From NCBI GenBank assembly GCA_030272585.1, contig BSYQ01000003.1, positions 682,001-746,000 on the forward strand: 64,000 bases of DNA, in the 5' to 3' direction. The notes below the pieces were generated by a model, which saw nothing but the letters and a program-made list of their open reading frames with translations, was not told where the DNA came from and searched no databases. Below, piece by piece: positions 23,101-31,520 of this stretch. The first letter of the stretch is position 1. Each line of letters begins with the position of its first letter. The stretch is from Bryopsis sp. KO-2023. Taxonomy: Eukaryota; Chlorophyta; Ulvophyceae; Bryopsidales; Bryopsidaceae. The position numbers and the translations under genes are program-made.

Positions 23101-23627
23101 AATGCCCCGGCGATCGTCCACTTGGTGAAGTAGTCTACCATGACTATCACATATTTTTCTCCCGTTCCGGTGGTGGGCAGGGTGATCAAGTCCATACCCA
23201 GTCTCTCCCAGGCTCTTAACGGTATATGCTGCCTTAATGGGTGTCGTTCCTTAGGCGCTTTCTGACTTCTTCTGCAGCTGTGGCACGTCTGCCACACTTG
23301 TTCTACCTCTTTCCTTATATATGGCCACCAGTATCTCTGCTGCACTTTCTGGCACAATCCTCTGCCGCCGATGTGCGCATTTTCTCTGTGGACTTTTCGG
23401 ACCACAGTTGGCCTTTGCTCCTCTTTTGGCACCTCTAGCCATTCTCCTTGTTTACTCAAGCACTTGAGTGGGTGTAGATCTCCTCCCACCCATCGATATC
23501 TCTGACCCCTTTTTCGCACCCTCGCTTTTGCTCGTTTCTCAGCGGGTAATGCCGTTGTTTTCAAGAATTCCATCAGTTCCGCATCCGCCCATGGATCCAT
23601 TCTCCTTTGACCTCCTCCTTTGATCAC
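20109..23627 (-). CDS. Element C copy 1 integrase with long accessory C-terminal region
   Basis: 1172 codons from a GTG; it shares the RT frame but is separated from it by three stops. The integrase zinc site spans residues about 79-118 (H-R-E-N-A-H ... C-H-S-C). The catalytic D, D and E are near 166, 204 and 240 (M-V-D-Y-F, I-T-D-N-G-S-E-F, L-V-E-R-M-N). Near residue 458 an internal Met begins a stretch that looks like a signal peptide (M-F-R-F-V-C-F-L-A-I-I-C-G-V-L). Gly/Pro/Glu-rich low-complexity sequence follows. A Cys/His cluster lies at about 990-1110 (C-S-R-C, A-C-K-F, H-H-R-H-C, C-W-R-C) and a polyproline end closes the protein. There is no chromodomain. The extension has no family I recognise. 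Confidence 0.88.
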   Translation of the reverse strand: MIKGGGQRRMDPWADAELMEFLKTTALPAEKRAKARVRKRGQRYRWVGGDLHPLKCLSKQGEWLEVPKEEQRPTVVRKVHRENAHIGGRGLCQKVQQRYWWPYIRKEVEQVWQTCHSCRRSQKAPKERHPLRQHIPLRAWERLGMDLITLPTTGTGEKYVIVMVDYFTKWTIAGALTSKRSSAVAAWLKASVFHPYGPPASIITDNGSEFEGEVAELLQQWGVQLRKGRPYHPETNGLVERMNREIQQLLRRECGGGITPQWPEKLQEVIYAINTREHTSTGLSPAKALFFREFSTKTKRNERLAELRGELRRADAVELQRQVTLRFMNEERKAQEGSIARALQKARVKQQLGHLWETIRRGKAPAELKVGDMVMLCSTRFPYHPKEMEFNQGPWMVQELRGDLVKVGQTPRDAWTVDRVQCRLIERTDVEESRGGSAEKPDSGGELLDEFALFESPATMFRFVCFLAIICGVLSSGGGGVGPIGGAREGGGDQPERGGSGSSQGGGGNQPGQGNDDTPMAESGSLDTADLEAEYGLQEEETVEELVSEPMVEIALPAAGPSQPPPVELPATFRNLPVELQIDAVAAYFAAILASHMTQPETQNVATQTDEEEQRDQGSQATCDMVPWNQWEQQRRRMKKMADLLDRQKDRIAELTGKEKGSLHPRSSHPRKKTVKNLKAGDIGEGGKPPPQLGPEDLEEATATLTGEQPLHQPGQGGLEGSTAATAATAATAATGGGQHEETTVGEGSGLVGGEAGTGEKVGEEQPTTPEDEPPAPADVIPGSPPHPQPLSAQEWAEVQREERDRSLAGHQPLPGMHYRRGWEERVSQPRVEEPDPVPFAHQAEQAGPQDPPAELPTTEEVPPASQLVLLPPGPIRPPAPPMAGPRPPRPFQMFQNVQAPFAFGAGTPTGNTPGLSQSGTPASKGGAPRKGPTTRLASGKGKLKKIVMDFSGTDTETGEDEGPPDGTAPGDGKGQHGQSSGGGTPGMGTRCSRCSKPPGSNAYIPTACKFANTPGHHRHCSRDRFGKSWKACAKDVLAILVALRRPDLFCRGRELTLGDIPAADLSWIPEYRPGITADEVFQNRCWRCEAEARNFPTTAYWRTLTAEMWGRYPELRRPFPDEIPLERGSATKRPREDEGPDDPAAGGEPPEHCRGGQGGPPPPPPPPPPTA

Positions 23628-23786
23628 GGCAGCAACTGTGGCAAATCACGAAGTCCGAACGGTCACGGTGTTCCACGCTACTTTTTCGGGGTTCGTGTGG
23701 CCTTGCCTTCAGTCTAGAAGTACCCCCATTGGACCAACAATGGTTCCTCTTTTTCCAGCCATGATCTTGAGATCCCCGGAAGATCC

Positions 23787-25625
23787 TTATGGACGAAGTG
23801 CTGTGGATCCACTGACTATCGGATGATCCAGTGGAACTGGAAGCCTGGTCAGTGCATCCGCATTCGCATTGCTTTTTCCAGCGCGGAACTCAATCCTGAA
23901 ATCAAACTCCTGTAGGCGGAGTGCCCACCTCATCAGTTTTCCCGTCAGTTTAGTACCTGTCATCAACCACTGTAATGCCCGCTGGTCTGTCTGCAGCACA
24001 AATTCCGTGCCATAGATGTATGGCCTGAATAGGGTGCAAGCCCATACCACTGCCAGGCACTCCCCCTCCACTACCGAATAGTTCTTCTCCGCTGGGTTGA
24101 GTCTTTTGCTGGCATAGGCTACCACATGCTCTCTCCCTTGCTCATCCTTCTGGCAGAGTACTGCCCCCACAGCCTGGCTGCTCCAGTCTGTCTGCAGAGT
24201 GTATGGTAGGTGTGGCTGTGGTGGAGCCAGGACTGGTTGATCGGTTATGCTTTTCTTCAGCCTCTCAAATGCTTGTTGTTGTCGTTCCCTCCATTCAAAT
24301 GGCACATCCTTCTTCAACAACTCCGTCAGAGGTGCAGCGATCCTTGCATAGTCGCGCACAAATCTCCTGTAGTAAGAAGTAAGGCCAAGGAAGGACCTCA
24401 GAGTAGACACATCCACCGGTGGCTCCTGCAGCTCCACTGTGGCTACCTTCTTCGGATTCATCTTGATTTCCCCTTTTCCCACGATGTGACCCAAGTAGAG
24501 TAGCTCCTCAAACCCGAAGTCCGATTTCCTCGGGCTGATCCTCAGGTTGGCCTCCTTCAGCCGCTGCAGCACCTCTGCCAAGATCTCCTGATGCTTTTCC
24601 CAAGTCTCCGCATAGATGATGATATCATCCAAATACACGATCACCCCCTTCCACAGCATAGGTCCCAGTACCTCGTTCATCATCCTTTGGAATGTCGCTG
24701 GGGCGTTACTGAGCCCGAAGGGCATCACCACAAACTCATATAGCCCCTCCTGAGTGATGAAGGCCGTTTTCTCCGCGGAGGCAGTGCTCATCCTGACCTG
24801 CCAATACCCTGACCTCAAATCCAGAGCGGTGAAGAACTTGGCCTCCGAGAACTGGTTGATCGCATCCTCGATCCTCGGGAGAGGAAAGCTATCTCGGGTG
24901 GTCACCTTGTTAAGCTTGCGGTAATCAACACAGAACCGCACCGACCCATCTGGCTTTGGAACCAAGACGATCGGTGAGGCCCACGGGGACTTTGACTTCC
25001 GCACCACTCCATCCAGGAGCATCCTCGCCACCTCCGATTTGACTACCTGGTTCTCCGCAAAACTGAACCGGTAGGGATTCTGCCTGATAGGGGGATGATC
25101 TCCGGTGGGGATCTCGTGGTATAATATGTTGGTTTGCCCGACTTGATCCGAGGACCAAGCACAGGCATCGGGGTACTGCTGCAGAAGCTCCAGCAGCTCT
25201 TTTCTTTGGTGGGGGGTAAGATGGGGACTAATTTTCAGTTCTTCCAGTTTTTCTCTAAGTGACACCTTTTTCTCTTCCCTTTCCTTTTCTGTGGCAAACG
25301 TTTTATTTTCTACATCAGAAGTCCCAAGGGGAACCACCCCTGCCCAAATCTGATTTTCCTGCAGCTGAACTGCTGCCTGTCCCATTTCCCTCAACCCAAA
25401 CCTTTCTTTTCTTTCTCCTTTTTCTTTTCTTTCCTTTTCTTTTTCTGTTTCTTTGGCTTTCCTTTCCCCTGAATTTTCTTTTCCCTTTTTTTCTTTTTCT
25501 TCTCCCATTCCCTCCCTCATAAGGATTTCTGCCTCCACTGTTCTGCTATGGTTTAAGCATTGCATGGCCCATGAGTCCGGCCACAGACTCCTGGCCCTTT
25601 CTACTTCTTCCGTTTGGCGTTGCAT
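23787..25625 (-). CDS. pol: Element C copy 1 reverse transcriptase-RNase H
   Basis: 612 codons from the first Met; the frame is actually open further upstream and reaches the gag stop at 25799 in the -1 frame. A Lys/Glu-rich leader occupies residues about 30-130. RT motifs include R-F-C-V-D-Y-R-K-L-N near 230, L-D-L-R-S-G-Y-W-Q and Y-L-D-D near 333. RNase H starts with L-Q-T-D-W-S-S near 478 and ends near N-A-D-A-L-T-R-L. It stops with TAA at 23787-23789, before the integrase. It probably depends on a frameshift from gag for expression. Confidence 0.93.
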   Translation of the reverse strand: MQRQTEEVERARSLWPDSWAMQCLNHSRTVEAEILMREGMGEEKEKKGKENSGERKAKETEKEKERKEKGERKERFGLREMGQAAVQLQENQIWAGVVPLGTSDVENKTFATEKEREEKKVSLREKLEELKISPHLTPHQRKELLELLQQYPDACAWSSDQVGQTNILYHEIPTGDHPPIRQNPYRFSFAENQVVKSEVARMLLDGVVRKSKSPWASPIVLVPKPDGSVRFCVDYRKLNKVTTRDSFPLPRIEDAINQFSEAKFFTALDLRSGYWQVRMSTASAEKTAFITQEGLYEFVVMPFGLSNAPATFQRMMNEVLGPMLWKGVIVYLDDIIIYAETWEKHQEILAEVLQRLKEANLRISPRKSDFGFEELLYLGHIVGKGEIKMNPKKVATVELQEPPVDVSTLRSFLGLTSYYRRFVRDYARIAAPLTELLKKDVPFEWRERQQQAFERLKKSITDQPVLAPPQPHLPYTLQTDWSSQAVGAVLCQKDEQGREHVVAYASKRLNPAEKNYSVVEGECLAVVWACTLFRPYIYGTEFVLQTDQRALQWLMTGTKLTGKLMRWALRLQEFDFRIEFRAGKSNANADALTRLPVPLDHPIVSGSTALRP

Positions 25626-25798
25626 TCTCGCTTCCTGCTCCTTGATCCTCCTGCCTGCTCGACGCCACTGTTCTCGTTTACCCGCACGCTTGCCACGCCG
25701 CCCTCTTCCCCTTTTCCCTTTATTCCCCTTTGTGGGACCGAACCACCTCCGCCACCCCTTCAGGTGTCGCCGAAGAAGGACGTCGGTGGCCGGCCCAC

Positions 25799-28700
25799 TT
25801 AAAAATCCGAGGAGTCGTAGCTCACCACCCTTGGTGGCTCACTCCTCCCCTCCCCGCCAGCTGCGGCTGCTGTGGAGGTCCCCCCTCCAGTCTCGCCACC
25901 CTCCACTGGCCTCCACCTCTGGGCCTCCCTGCGGAAGTGCCCCAACATCTCCTCCGACTCCTCCCTCTGTGCGCTCGTCACAGCGTCGCACCTTCGGAAA
26001 TACTCCCTTGTGATAGCATCCCTTTTTCTCGGTTCTCCCTCGCATCTCAACCTTTCGTCGTGGATCTTTTTGAACTCCCTCTTTGTCCCTCCGTGGTGCC
26101 TCCCCCTGGTGTCCAGTATTTCTGCCTCTTGATGATACAGATGTGTGGCCGCCGCCTCACTCATCCCCTTTCCCCGCCGAATAGCGCAGCACTCCTGCAG
26201 CACTGCCTTCTGGCGCTTGGTGACCCACAGAGGAGGGGGTTGAGGAACGTAGAGGTAGGGCTGGATAAACCCATCTGGTCGGCGTTCCCCCGGTGGCGTC
26301 TGGCTCGTCATTGAATCCTGCTGTGGCTGCTTTCCAGTGGGGGCTGCTGGCGGTTCTGGGGCGGCGCTCGTTTCTTCGATCGATCGGAGGGTTTGGTAAA
26401 CTGCGACGACTGCAGCACTCTCAGGCGTCGTTGTGCGAAGGAACTCGATGGGTACGTGACCTACTCGCCGTCCAGCCACACACGGAGTGAGCCGCTTGAA
26501 ACCGAAGTGGATCTCTGTACCGGTATCCACCAACCACGGGGTCCCAATGATTAGGGATAGATGTTCGTTCTCCACTACATGGCACGGTACAATCTGTTTG
26601 CATTGTCCAAGGGCGATGGGCAGGGCAGGGATGTACCCCAGAGCTTGCCTAGTCTCGCCATTGCAATCCCTGTACCTTCCCTTCGGTGCCTCCATCAGGT
26701 GGGTCAACCCTGTCCGTGCTAGGAGTTGGGCCGATATCACACAAGCACTTGCTCCCGTATCGATGATGGCCCCTGGTACCTTGGTCTCCATGATCTTGGC
26801 TGTAGCGGTAGTGACTGCATATGGGCTAGGCTTGCCCACTCCCTCCACAGTAGTGATTGCAGGTACTTTAGCCATGGGCACCCTTAGTGCCTTCAACCAT
26901 GCATCGATCAACTCCGGGTGGTGCTGGCACAGACTCGCCACTGGAACCTCCGTCATCAGACCCTCCACAAACTTTTTGGCCTCTGCCGCCGTAAACATTC
27001 TCTTCTCTTTTGGCTCCCCCGCCGTCTTTTTCCCCATTTTCTTTTTCTTGGTCATGGTATTCCGTGGGGACGGTGGCCGCATGGGTGGAGGTAACATAGG
27101 TGGTAACATAACCGGTCTCGATCCTTGTGGCTCATCTCGTGGCCTCGGCACATCTTCTGGTTCAGGCACAGACTTTGTCTTCTCCTCCTGCTGTGGGGGT
27201 TCTGGTTCCTCCTTTGGTTCCTCCATCACAACTTCCTCCCCAGCATCTGCTCGAGGTTCCGAAGGTATTGGGCTCGTGTCCATGGGGGTTCCTCCACTGC
27301 CTCCCTGGTCCCCGTCCAAGCCTCCGTGGTCAATATCCATTTCAGAGTACCAGATTGGCGCCAGAACCTCCTCGGGTCCTTCTGTGGTGGTTGCCCCAGG
27401 GTCCGTTTGCTCAAAGTCCATCACCAGGTGGTCCCCCATTTCCGCCTGGAAGAAGTTTAAATGTTCAGGGCACTGGCTGGCATAATGGCCAAGGCGCGAG
27501 CAGTGCCAACATCTGACTTTGTTCACATCATAACGCCCTCCTCCCCAGCCTCTTCCTCCATTGCCATTGTTCCGAGTCCCCCGTCCTCTGCCTCCTCCAT
27601 TTCCCCAGCCATTGCCTCTGTAGGCCCCTTGCCCTCTGCCTCCATTGATTGGCACTTGGTTTGCTCCGGTACCCCCAGTGTTTCCATAGTTCCCTCCTCC
27701 TGGCTCTGGCACATTAGGCTGTCTCACATCCGCCACCATTCCGGATAGAGTGGAGATCATACTTTTGAGTTCGCCAAACTGCTGCCCAGAGGTTCTCACA
27801 TGCTGCTCCACTCCTCTGAGTCGCGAGTCCGTGGTGGTTTGGTGTTCGCGCACCTCCTTCCTCAAATTCTCGATTTGTTCGTTCACCCGCTGATCCATAA
27901 TATTTACTTCCGCCAGGACTGGCTCCATCACGGCTTGGTCCTGCAGTTCCTCCAGTGTGTTGATCGTTGTCTTTCGCTTTGGCCCCGGCCGCACTTGTCT
28001 CTCTTCGATCTGTCTGGCTCTTGCCACTGCTTCATCCAGGGTATCCCCTGTAAAACCCAGCAGGATGGGGGCAAGATCCTCCCGCACTCCGTTCTTAAAC
28101 AATTGCAGTAGAAGTTCGTCAGCCACGGCGGGACTGCCTGGGGCTCGACTCGCATTGAGTTGTTGCTGCATCTGGGAGAGTGCAGAAGCGTATTCTCCCA
28201 CAGTTTCGTCATTCTTTTGTTTCCGTTCCAAGATACGGGCCACCAACGTCGCTGGTGCCACTCCAAACCTTGCCAACATGCCCATTTGTAACTCCTGCCA
28301 TGTCCTTTCTGGGTTCGGCAGCCCTCCCACATGTGTAGGGTGTCTGGCCGTCCAATTGTCCACCCATGATCGCGCTTTCCCCGTCGTATACAGGACGAGT
28401 CTCTCAATTCTCTGATCCTCATGGTCCGGCACCGCTGGTGGTACACTCCACCCTGAGCCTGTGGCGAGAATCTCGTATGACCGTATCCAGGTGGCCACAT
28501 CTTCCTTCTCTGCCCCAGTGAAGGCTGTTAACTGACTGTTGATCAGCCTGTTTGGAGGTCCTCTGGGGTGGGCCATGGCACCGACTCCGCCTGGTGGGTG
28601 TGGTGGAGGAGGTGGTGGAGGAGGTGGTGGAGGGACTGGTGGTGGACCAGGTGGTACAGGTGGAACGGGTGGAGGAACAGGTGGGACTGGTGGTTGGAGA

Positions 28701-30955
28701 TAGGGAAGTCCAACCTCAAAGGCAAATGGGTTCAGCGGGGGCTGGTCCGGTAACGGTTCTTCTTCAGCACTGGAGGATGATCCACTCTCGCCTTCTTCTT
28801 CGTCAAAGGCAAAAAATGGGTTCAGCGGGGGCTGATCTGGGGGTAACGATCCTTCCCCAGAACTGGAGGTCGACTCTCTTTCGCCTTCTCCTTCGTGGGA
28901 CTCTTCCTCGTCTGAAGTGGTACTCGATGGCTCAGAAGGGTCCTCGGGAAACCCTGGCTCGATACGATAGGCTCTTCCTTCCGCCCAACTAGCGGCGCTG
29001 TGGTACTCAGTTCCTCCGCCTGATCCCACTCCGTTGGTCTCTCCGCTACTCCCTGGAACGGCCGCACTTCCTCCTTCCTCAACTGGTTCAACACCGGCTT
29101 CCTCGTGGTCAGTGGTTCCAACAAGATCTCCTTCAGAGGCTCCTTCTTCAACAGGTTCGACTCCGATTTCTTCCACAACAACCTCGGCTTCCTCTTGGTC
29201 AGTGGCTCCAACAAGATCTCCTTCGGAGGCTCCTTCTTCAACAGGTTCGACTTCGACTTCTTCCACAACAACCTCGGCTTCCTCTTGGTCAGTGGCTCCA
29301 ACAAGATCTCCTTCGGAGGCTCCTTCTTCAACAGGTTCGACTTCGACTTCTTCCACAACAACCTCGGCTTCCTCTTGGTCAGTGGCGCCAACAAGATCTC
29401 CTTCGGAGGCTCCTTCTTCAACAGGTTCGACTTCGACTTCTTCCACAACAACCTCGGCTTCCTCTTGGTCAGTGGCTCCAACAAGATCTCCTTCGGAGGC
29501 TCCTTCTTCAACAGGTTCGACTTCGACTTCTTCCACAACAACCTCGGCTTCCCCTTGGTCAGTGGCGCCAACAAGATCTCCTTCGGAGGCTCCTTCTTCA
29601 ACAGGTTCGACTTCGACTTCTTCCACAACAACCTCGGCTTCCTCTTGGTCAGTGGCTCCAACAAGATCTCCTTCGGAGGCTCCTTCTTCAACAGGTTCGA
29701 CTTTGACTTCTTCCACAACAACCTCGGCTTCCCCTTGGTCAGTGGCTCCAACAAGATCTCCTTCGGAGGCTCCTTCTTCAACAGGTTCGACTTCGACTTC
29801 TTCCACAACAACCTCGGCTTCCTCTTGGTCAGTGGCTCCAACAAGATCTCCTTCGGAGGCTCCTTCTTCAACAGGTTCGACTTCGACTTCTTCCACAACA
29901 ACCTCGGCTTCCTCTTGGTCAGTGGCTCCAACAAGATCTCCTTCGGAGGCTCCTTCTTCAACAGGTTCGACTTCGACTTCTTCCACAACAACCTCGGCTT
30001 CCTCTTGGTCAGTGGCTCCAACAAGATCTCCTTCGGAGGCTCCTTCTTCAACAGGTTCGACTTCGACTTTTTCCACAACAACCTCGGCTTCCTCTTGGTC
30101 AGTGGCTCCAACAAGATCTCCTTCGGAGGCTCCTTCTTCAACAGGTTCGACTCCGACTTCTTCTACAACAACCTCGGCTTCCCAATCACGGGGAAAGTCT
30201 TCGTGGCTCTCTCTTTCCTCGTCCTCCGACTCAACCCTGGGCTGCTCTCTCGCGCTGCCTTGCTCAGTCTCGTCGTGCACTGTCTCCGCGCCGTCACCAA
30301 GGCTCTCTTCACTGATCTCGCTGTCCGGTTTTTCCTCAGGTTCTCCAACTTCTCCAACTTCTCCTGCGCCGCCACTCAGATCTGGGGAACTTCTGCTTGC
30401 TGGGCGTGATCCCTCGGCGTCTCCCTCCGTTCTTTGGTGGTACTCGTCTTCAAGACCCTTGAGGAACTTCGTTTTCCACTGCTGCTCGGCTTTTTGCAGT
30501 TCCTCCGATACTCGTTCTTCCACTCGCTCTGTACCCAGCCGTGCTGCCTCGTGCTCTCCCCAGAACAGCCGTGAGACCTCGTGATCACGCGCTCTGTCTC
30601 GGGCTAGCTTGAAAAGACCAGATAAGTCGTTACTGAACAGCTCACGAGTTTGTGAGTCCCCCTCTTCCTTGGTTAACAGGCCTGTGAGTACACTCTGATA
30701 TATCCACCAAAAACTCTTCGCGCGGAAACGATGGCACCACACAGCAACCCACTCGTCCTCAAATATGGCAGGTATGGGTCCGATAAACTCAGGGTGTATT
30801 GTCAGGGGTGGTCTATAAGCTACTTCCTCTGCAACCTGTTCCCGTTCCTGCCAATGGTATAGGCGCAGGCGAAAGCCAGCCGCCTTTAACTCCTGATCGT
30901 CCAGACTGCCTTCCTGCACGTTTTTCCAGAATGTGTAGCACGCCTGCTGCAGCAC
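25799..30955 (-). CDS. gag: Element C copy 1 gag-protease polyprotein with 12 acidic repeats
   Basis: 1718 codons, far longer than typical gag. Residues 1-255 are unassigned. Residues about 258-618 are twelve 30-residue repeats (unit E-A-E-V-V-V-E-E-V-E-V-E-P-V-E-E-G..., 90 bp each). A Pro-rich stretch follows. A retrotransposon gag capsid region lies at about 808-995 (T-W-I-R-S-Y-E and G-E-Y-A-S-A-L). The zinc knuckle C-W-H-C-S-R-L-G-H-Y-A-S-Q-C is near 1145, and an aspartic protease motif I-I-D-T-G-A-S-A is near 1397. The ORF ends GAT TTT TAA. A run of five Ts at the stop allows -1 slippage into pol. The repeats might act as a spacer or interaction surface; this is unknown. Confidence 0.93.
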   Translation of the reverse strand: MLQQACYTFWKNVQEGSLDDQELKAAGFRLRLYHWQEREQVAEEVAYRPPLTIHPEFIGPIPAIFEDEWVAVWCHRFRAKSFWWIYQSVLTGLLTKEEGDSQTRELFSNDLSGLFKLARDRARDHEVSRLFWGEHEAARLGTERVEERVSEELQKAEQQWKTKFLKGLEDEYHQRTEGDAEGSRPASRSSPDLSGGAGEVGEVGEPEEKPDSEISEESLGDGAETVHDETEQGSAREQPRVESEDEERESHEDFPRDWEAEVVVEEVGVEPVEEGASEGDLVGATDQEEAEVVVEKVEVEPVEEGASEGDLVGATDQEEAEVVVEEVEVEPVEEGASEGDLVGATDQEEAEVVVEEVEVEPVEEGASEGDLVGATDQEEAEVVVEEVEVEPVEEGASEGDLVGATDQGEAEVVVEEVKVEPVEEGASEGDLVGATDQEEAEVVVEEVEVEPVEEGASEGDLVGATDQGEAEVVVEEVEVEPVEEGASEGDLVGATDQEEAEVVVEEVEVEPVEEGASEGDLVGATDQEEAEVVVEEVEVEPVEEGASEGDLVGATDQEEAEVVVEEVEVEPVEEGASEGDLVGATDQEEAEVVVEEIGVEPVEEGASEGDLVGTTDHEEAGVEPVEEGGSAAVPGSSGETNGVGSGGGTEYHSAASWAEGRAYRIEPGFPEDPSEPSSTTSDEEESHEGEGERESTSSSGEGSLPPDQPPLNPFFAFDEEEGESGSSSSAEEEPLPDQPPLNPFAFEVGLPYLQPPVPPVPPPVPPVPPGPPPVPPPPPPPPPPPHPPGGVGAMAHPRGPPNRLINSQLTAFTGAEKEDVATWIRSYEILATGSGWSVPPAVPDHEDQRIERLVLYTTGKARSWVDNWTARHPTHVGGLPNPERTWQELQMGMLARFGVAPATLVARILERKQKNDETVGEYASALSQMQQQLNASRAPGSPAVADELLLQLFKNGVREDLAPILLGFTGDTLDEAVARARQIEERQVRPGPKRKTTINTLEELQDQAVMEPVLAEVNIMDQRVNEQIENLRKEVREHQTTTDSRLRGVEQHVRTSGQQFGELKSMISTLSGMVADVRQPNVPEPGGGNYGNTGGTGANQVPINGGRGQGAYRGNGWGNGGGRGRGTRNNGNGGRGWGGGRYDVNKVRCWHCSRLGHYASQCPEHLNFFQAEMGDHLVMDFEQTDPGATTTEGPEEVLAPIWYSEMDIDHGGLDGDQGGSGGTPMDTSPIPSEPRADAGEEVVMEEPKEEPEPPQQEEKTKSVPEPEDVPRPRDEPQGSRPVMLPPMLPPPMRPPSPRNTMTKKKKMGKKTAGEPKEKRMFTAAEAKKFVEGLMTEVPVASLCQHHPELIDAWLKALRVPMAKVPAITTVEGVGKPSPYAVTTATAKIMETKVPGAIIDTGASACVISAQLLARTGLTHLMEAPKGRYRDCNGETRQALGYIPALPIALGQCKQIVPCHVVENEHLSLIIGTPWLVDTGTEIHFGFKRLTPCVAGRRVGHVPIEFLRTTTPESAAVVAVYQTLRSIEETSAAPEPPAAPTGKQPQQDSMTSQTPPGERRPDGFIQPYLYVPQPPPLWVTKRQKAVLQECCAIRRGKGMSEAAATHLYHQEAEILDTRGRHHGGTKREFKKIHDERLRCEGEPRKRDAITREYFRRCDAVTSAQREESEEMLGHFRREAQRWRPVEGGETGGGTSTAAAAGGEGRSEPPRVVSYDSSDF
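29101..30180 (-). repeat. 12 x 90-bp tandem repeat in element C gag, copy 1
   Basis: Near-identical 90-bp units. Because 90 is a multiple of three and the unit lacks stops, long false ORFs appear in other frames on both strands. A few units differ by single bases (ggctcc/ggcgcc, cctctt/cccctt), which could mark unit homogenisation. Confidence 0.95.
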
Positions 30956-30966
30956 AGCTCAAAAGT

Positions 30967-30990
30967 GTGCGCACCCTGGCTCCGAAACCA
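30967..30990 (-). other. Element C primer binding site, copy 1
   Basis: Directly after the LTR on the minus strand comes TGGTTTCGGAGCCAGGGTGC, complementary to a tRNA 3' end finishing in CCA. The first 12 bases match the element A site, suggesting the same primer tRNA. The copy 2 equivalent is at about 43434-43457. Confidence 0.6.
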
Positions 30991-31520
30991 ACAAATAGGG
31001 TAACCTTGACCGCTGGGGTCACCCCTGCAGCCGTACTTAACGGTGGTGATGGCGTTTCTGCAGAACGGGAACGGCGGAAGTGGGGACAGCCCCTCTTGAG
31101 GTTGATCACACGGCCTTTGCAAGGCACCTTACTCAGGACTCTTCACACAAGCTTTCTTACAACAATCAATAAAGGTCCAAACTCGAATAAACACAAAAAC
31201 CTCACCCAGAATGTCCAATAACCTAAGATCAGCCATTAAATAGGCTGCCGCCTGACTCACCCTAGTCCCACTGATCACCTAGGATCCCACCTACTGATGG
31301 GGACTACCTAACCTATCAAGCCTAGCTGATCTTCCTAACCTCCCTCAATCCCTTCCCTTAGTCTCTACCCCTAGGACCGTCCAACCTCGTCATTTCCGCA
31401 GCTGGACTGCTTCTTCCAGACTGTGGCTGGACTGTCCTAACTACCCCTCCTCTACCCGATAGCACTCTGGCCTTGACCAGTGTGACGAAAACGGTGGAGG
31501 CGACGTGGTTTGGGGTTACA
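30991..31520 (-). repeat. Element C middle LTR (LTR2, 530 bp), shared by both copies
   Basis: Acts as 3' LTR of copy 2 and 5' LTR of copy 1. Its PBS-side end reads CTATTTGT then TGGTTTCGG on the minus strand, exactly as LTR3 does. Its other end abuts the purine tract, as LTR1 does. It is therefore a hybrid of the two outer LTR contexts. Confidence 0.92.

Noticed and set aside
29101..30180. CRISPR-like array
   Set aside because: Units are directly adjacent with no unique spacers and encode protein; the genome is eukaryotic.
29034..30584. Ser/Thr-rich 516-codon and Phe/Asn-rich 434-codon ORFs on the plus strand (also at 41501-43051), and the Lys-rich minus-strand ORF 28822-30141
   Set aside because: They are other frames of the 90-bp gag repeat. 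The gag frame carries a long protein with a recognised capsid, zinc knuckle and protease.
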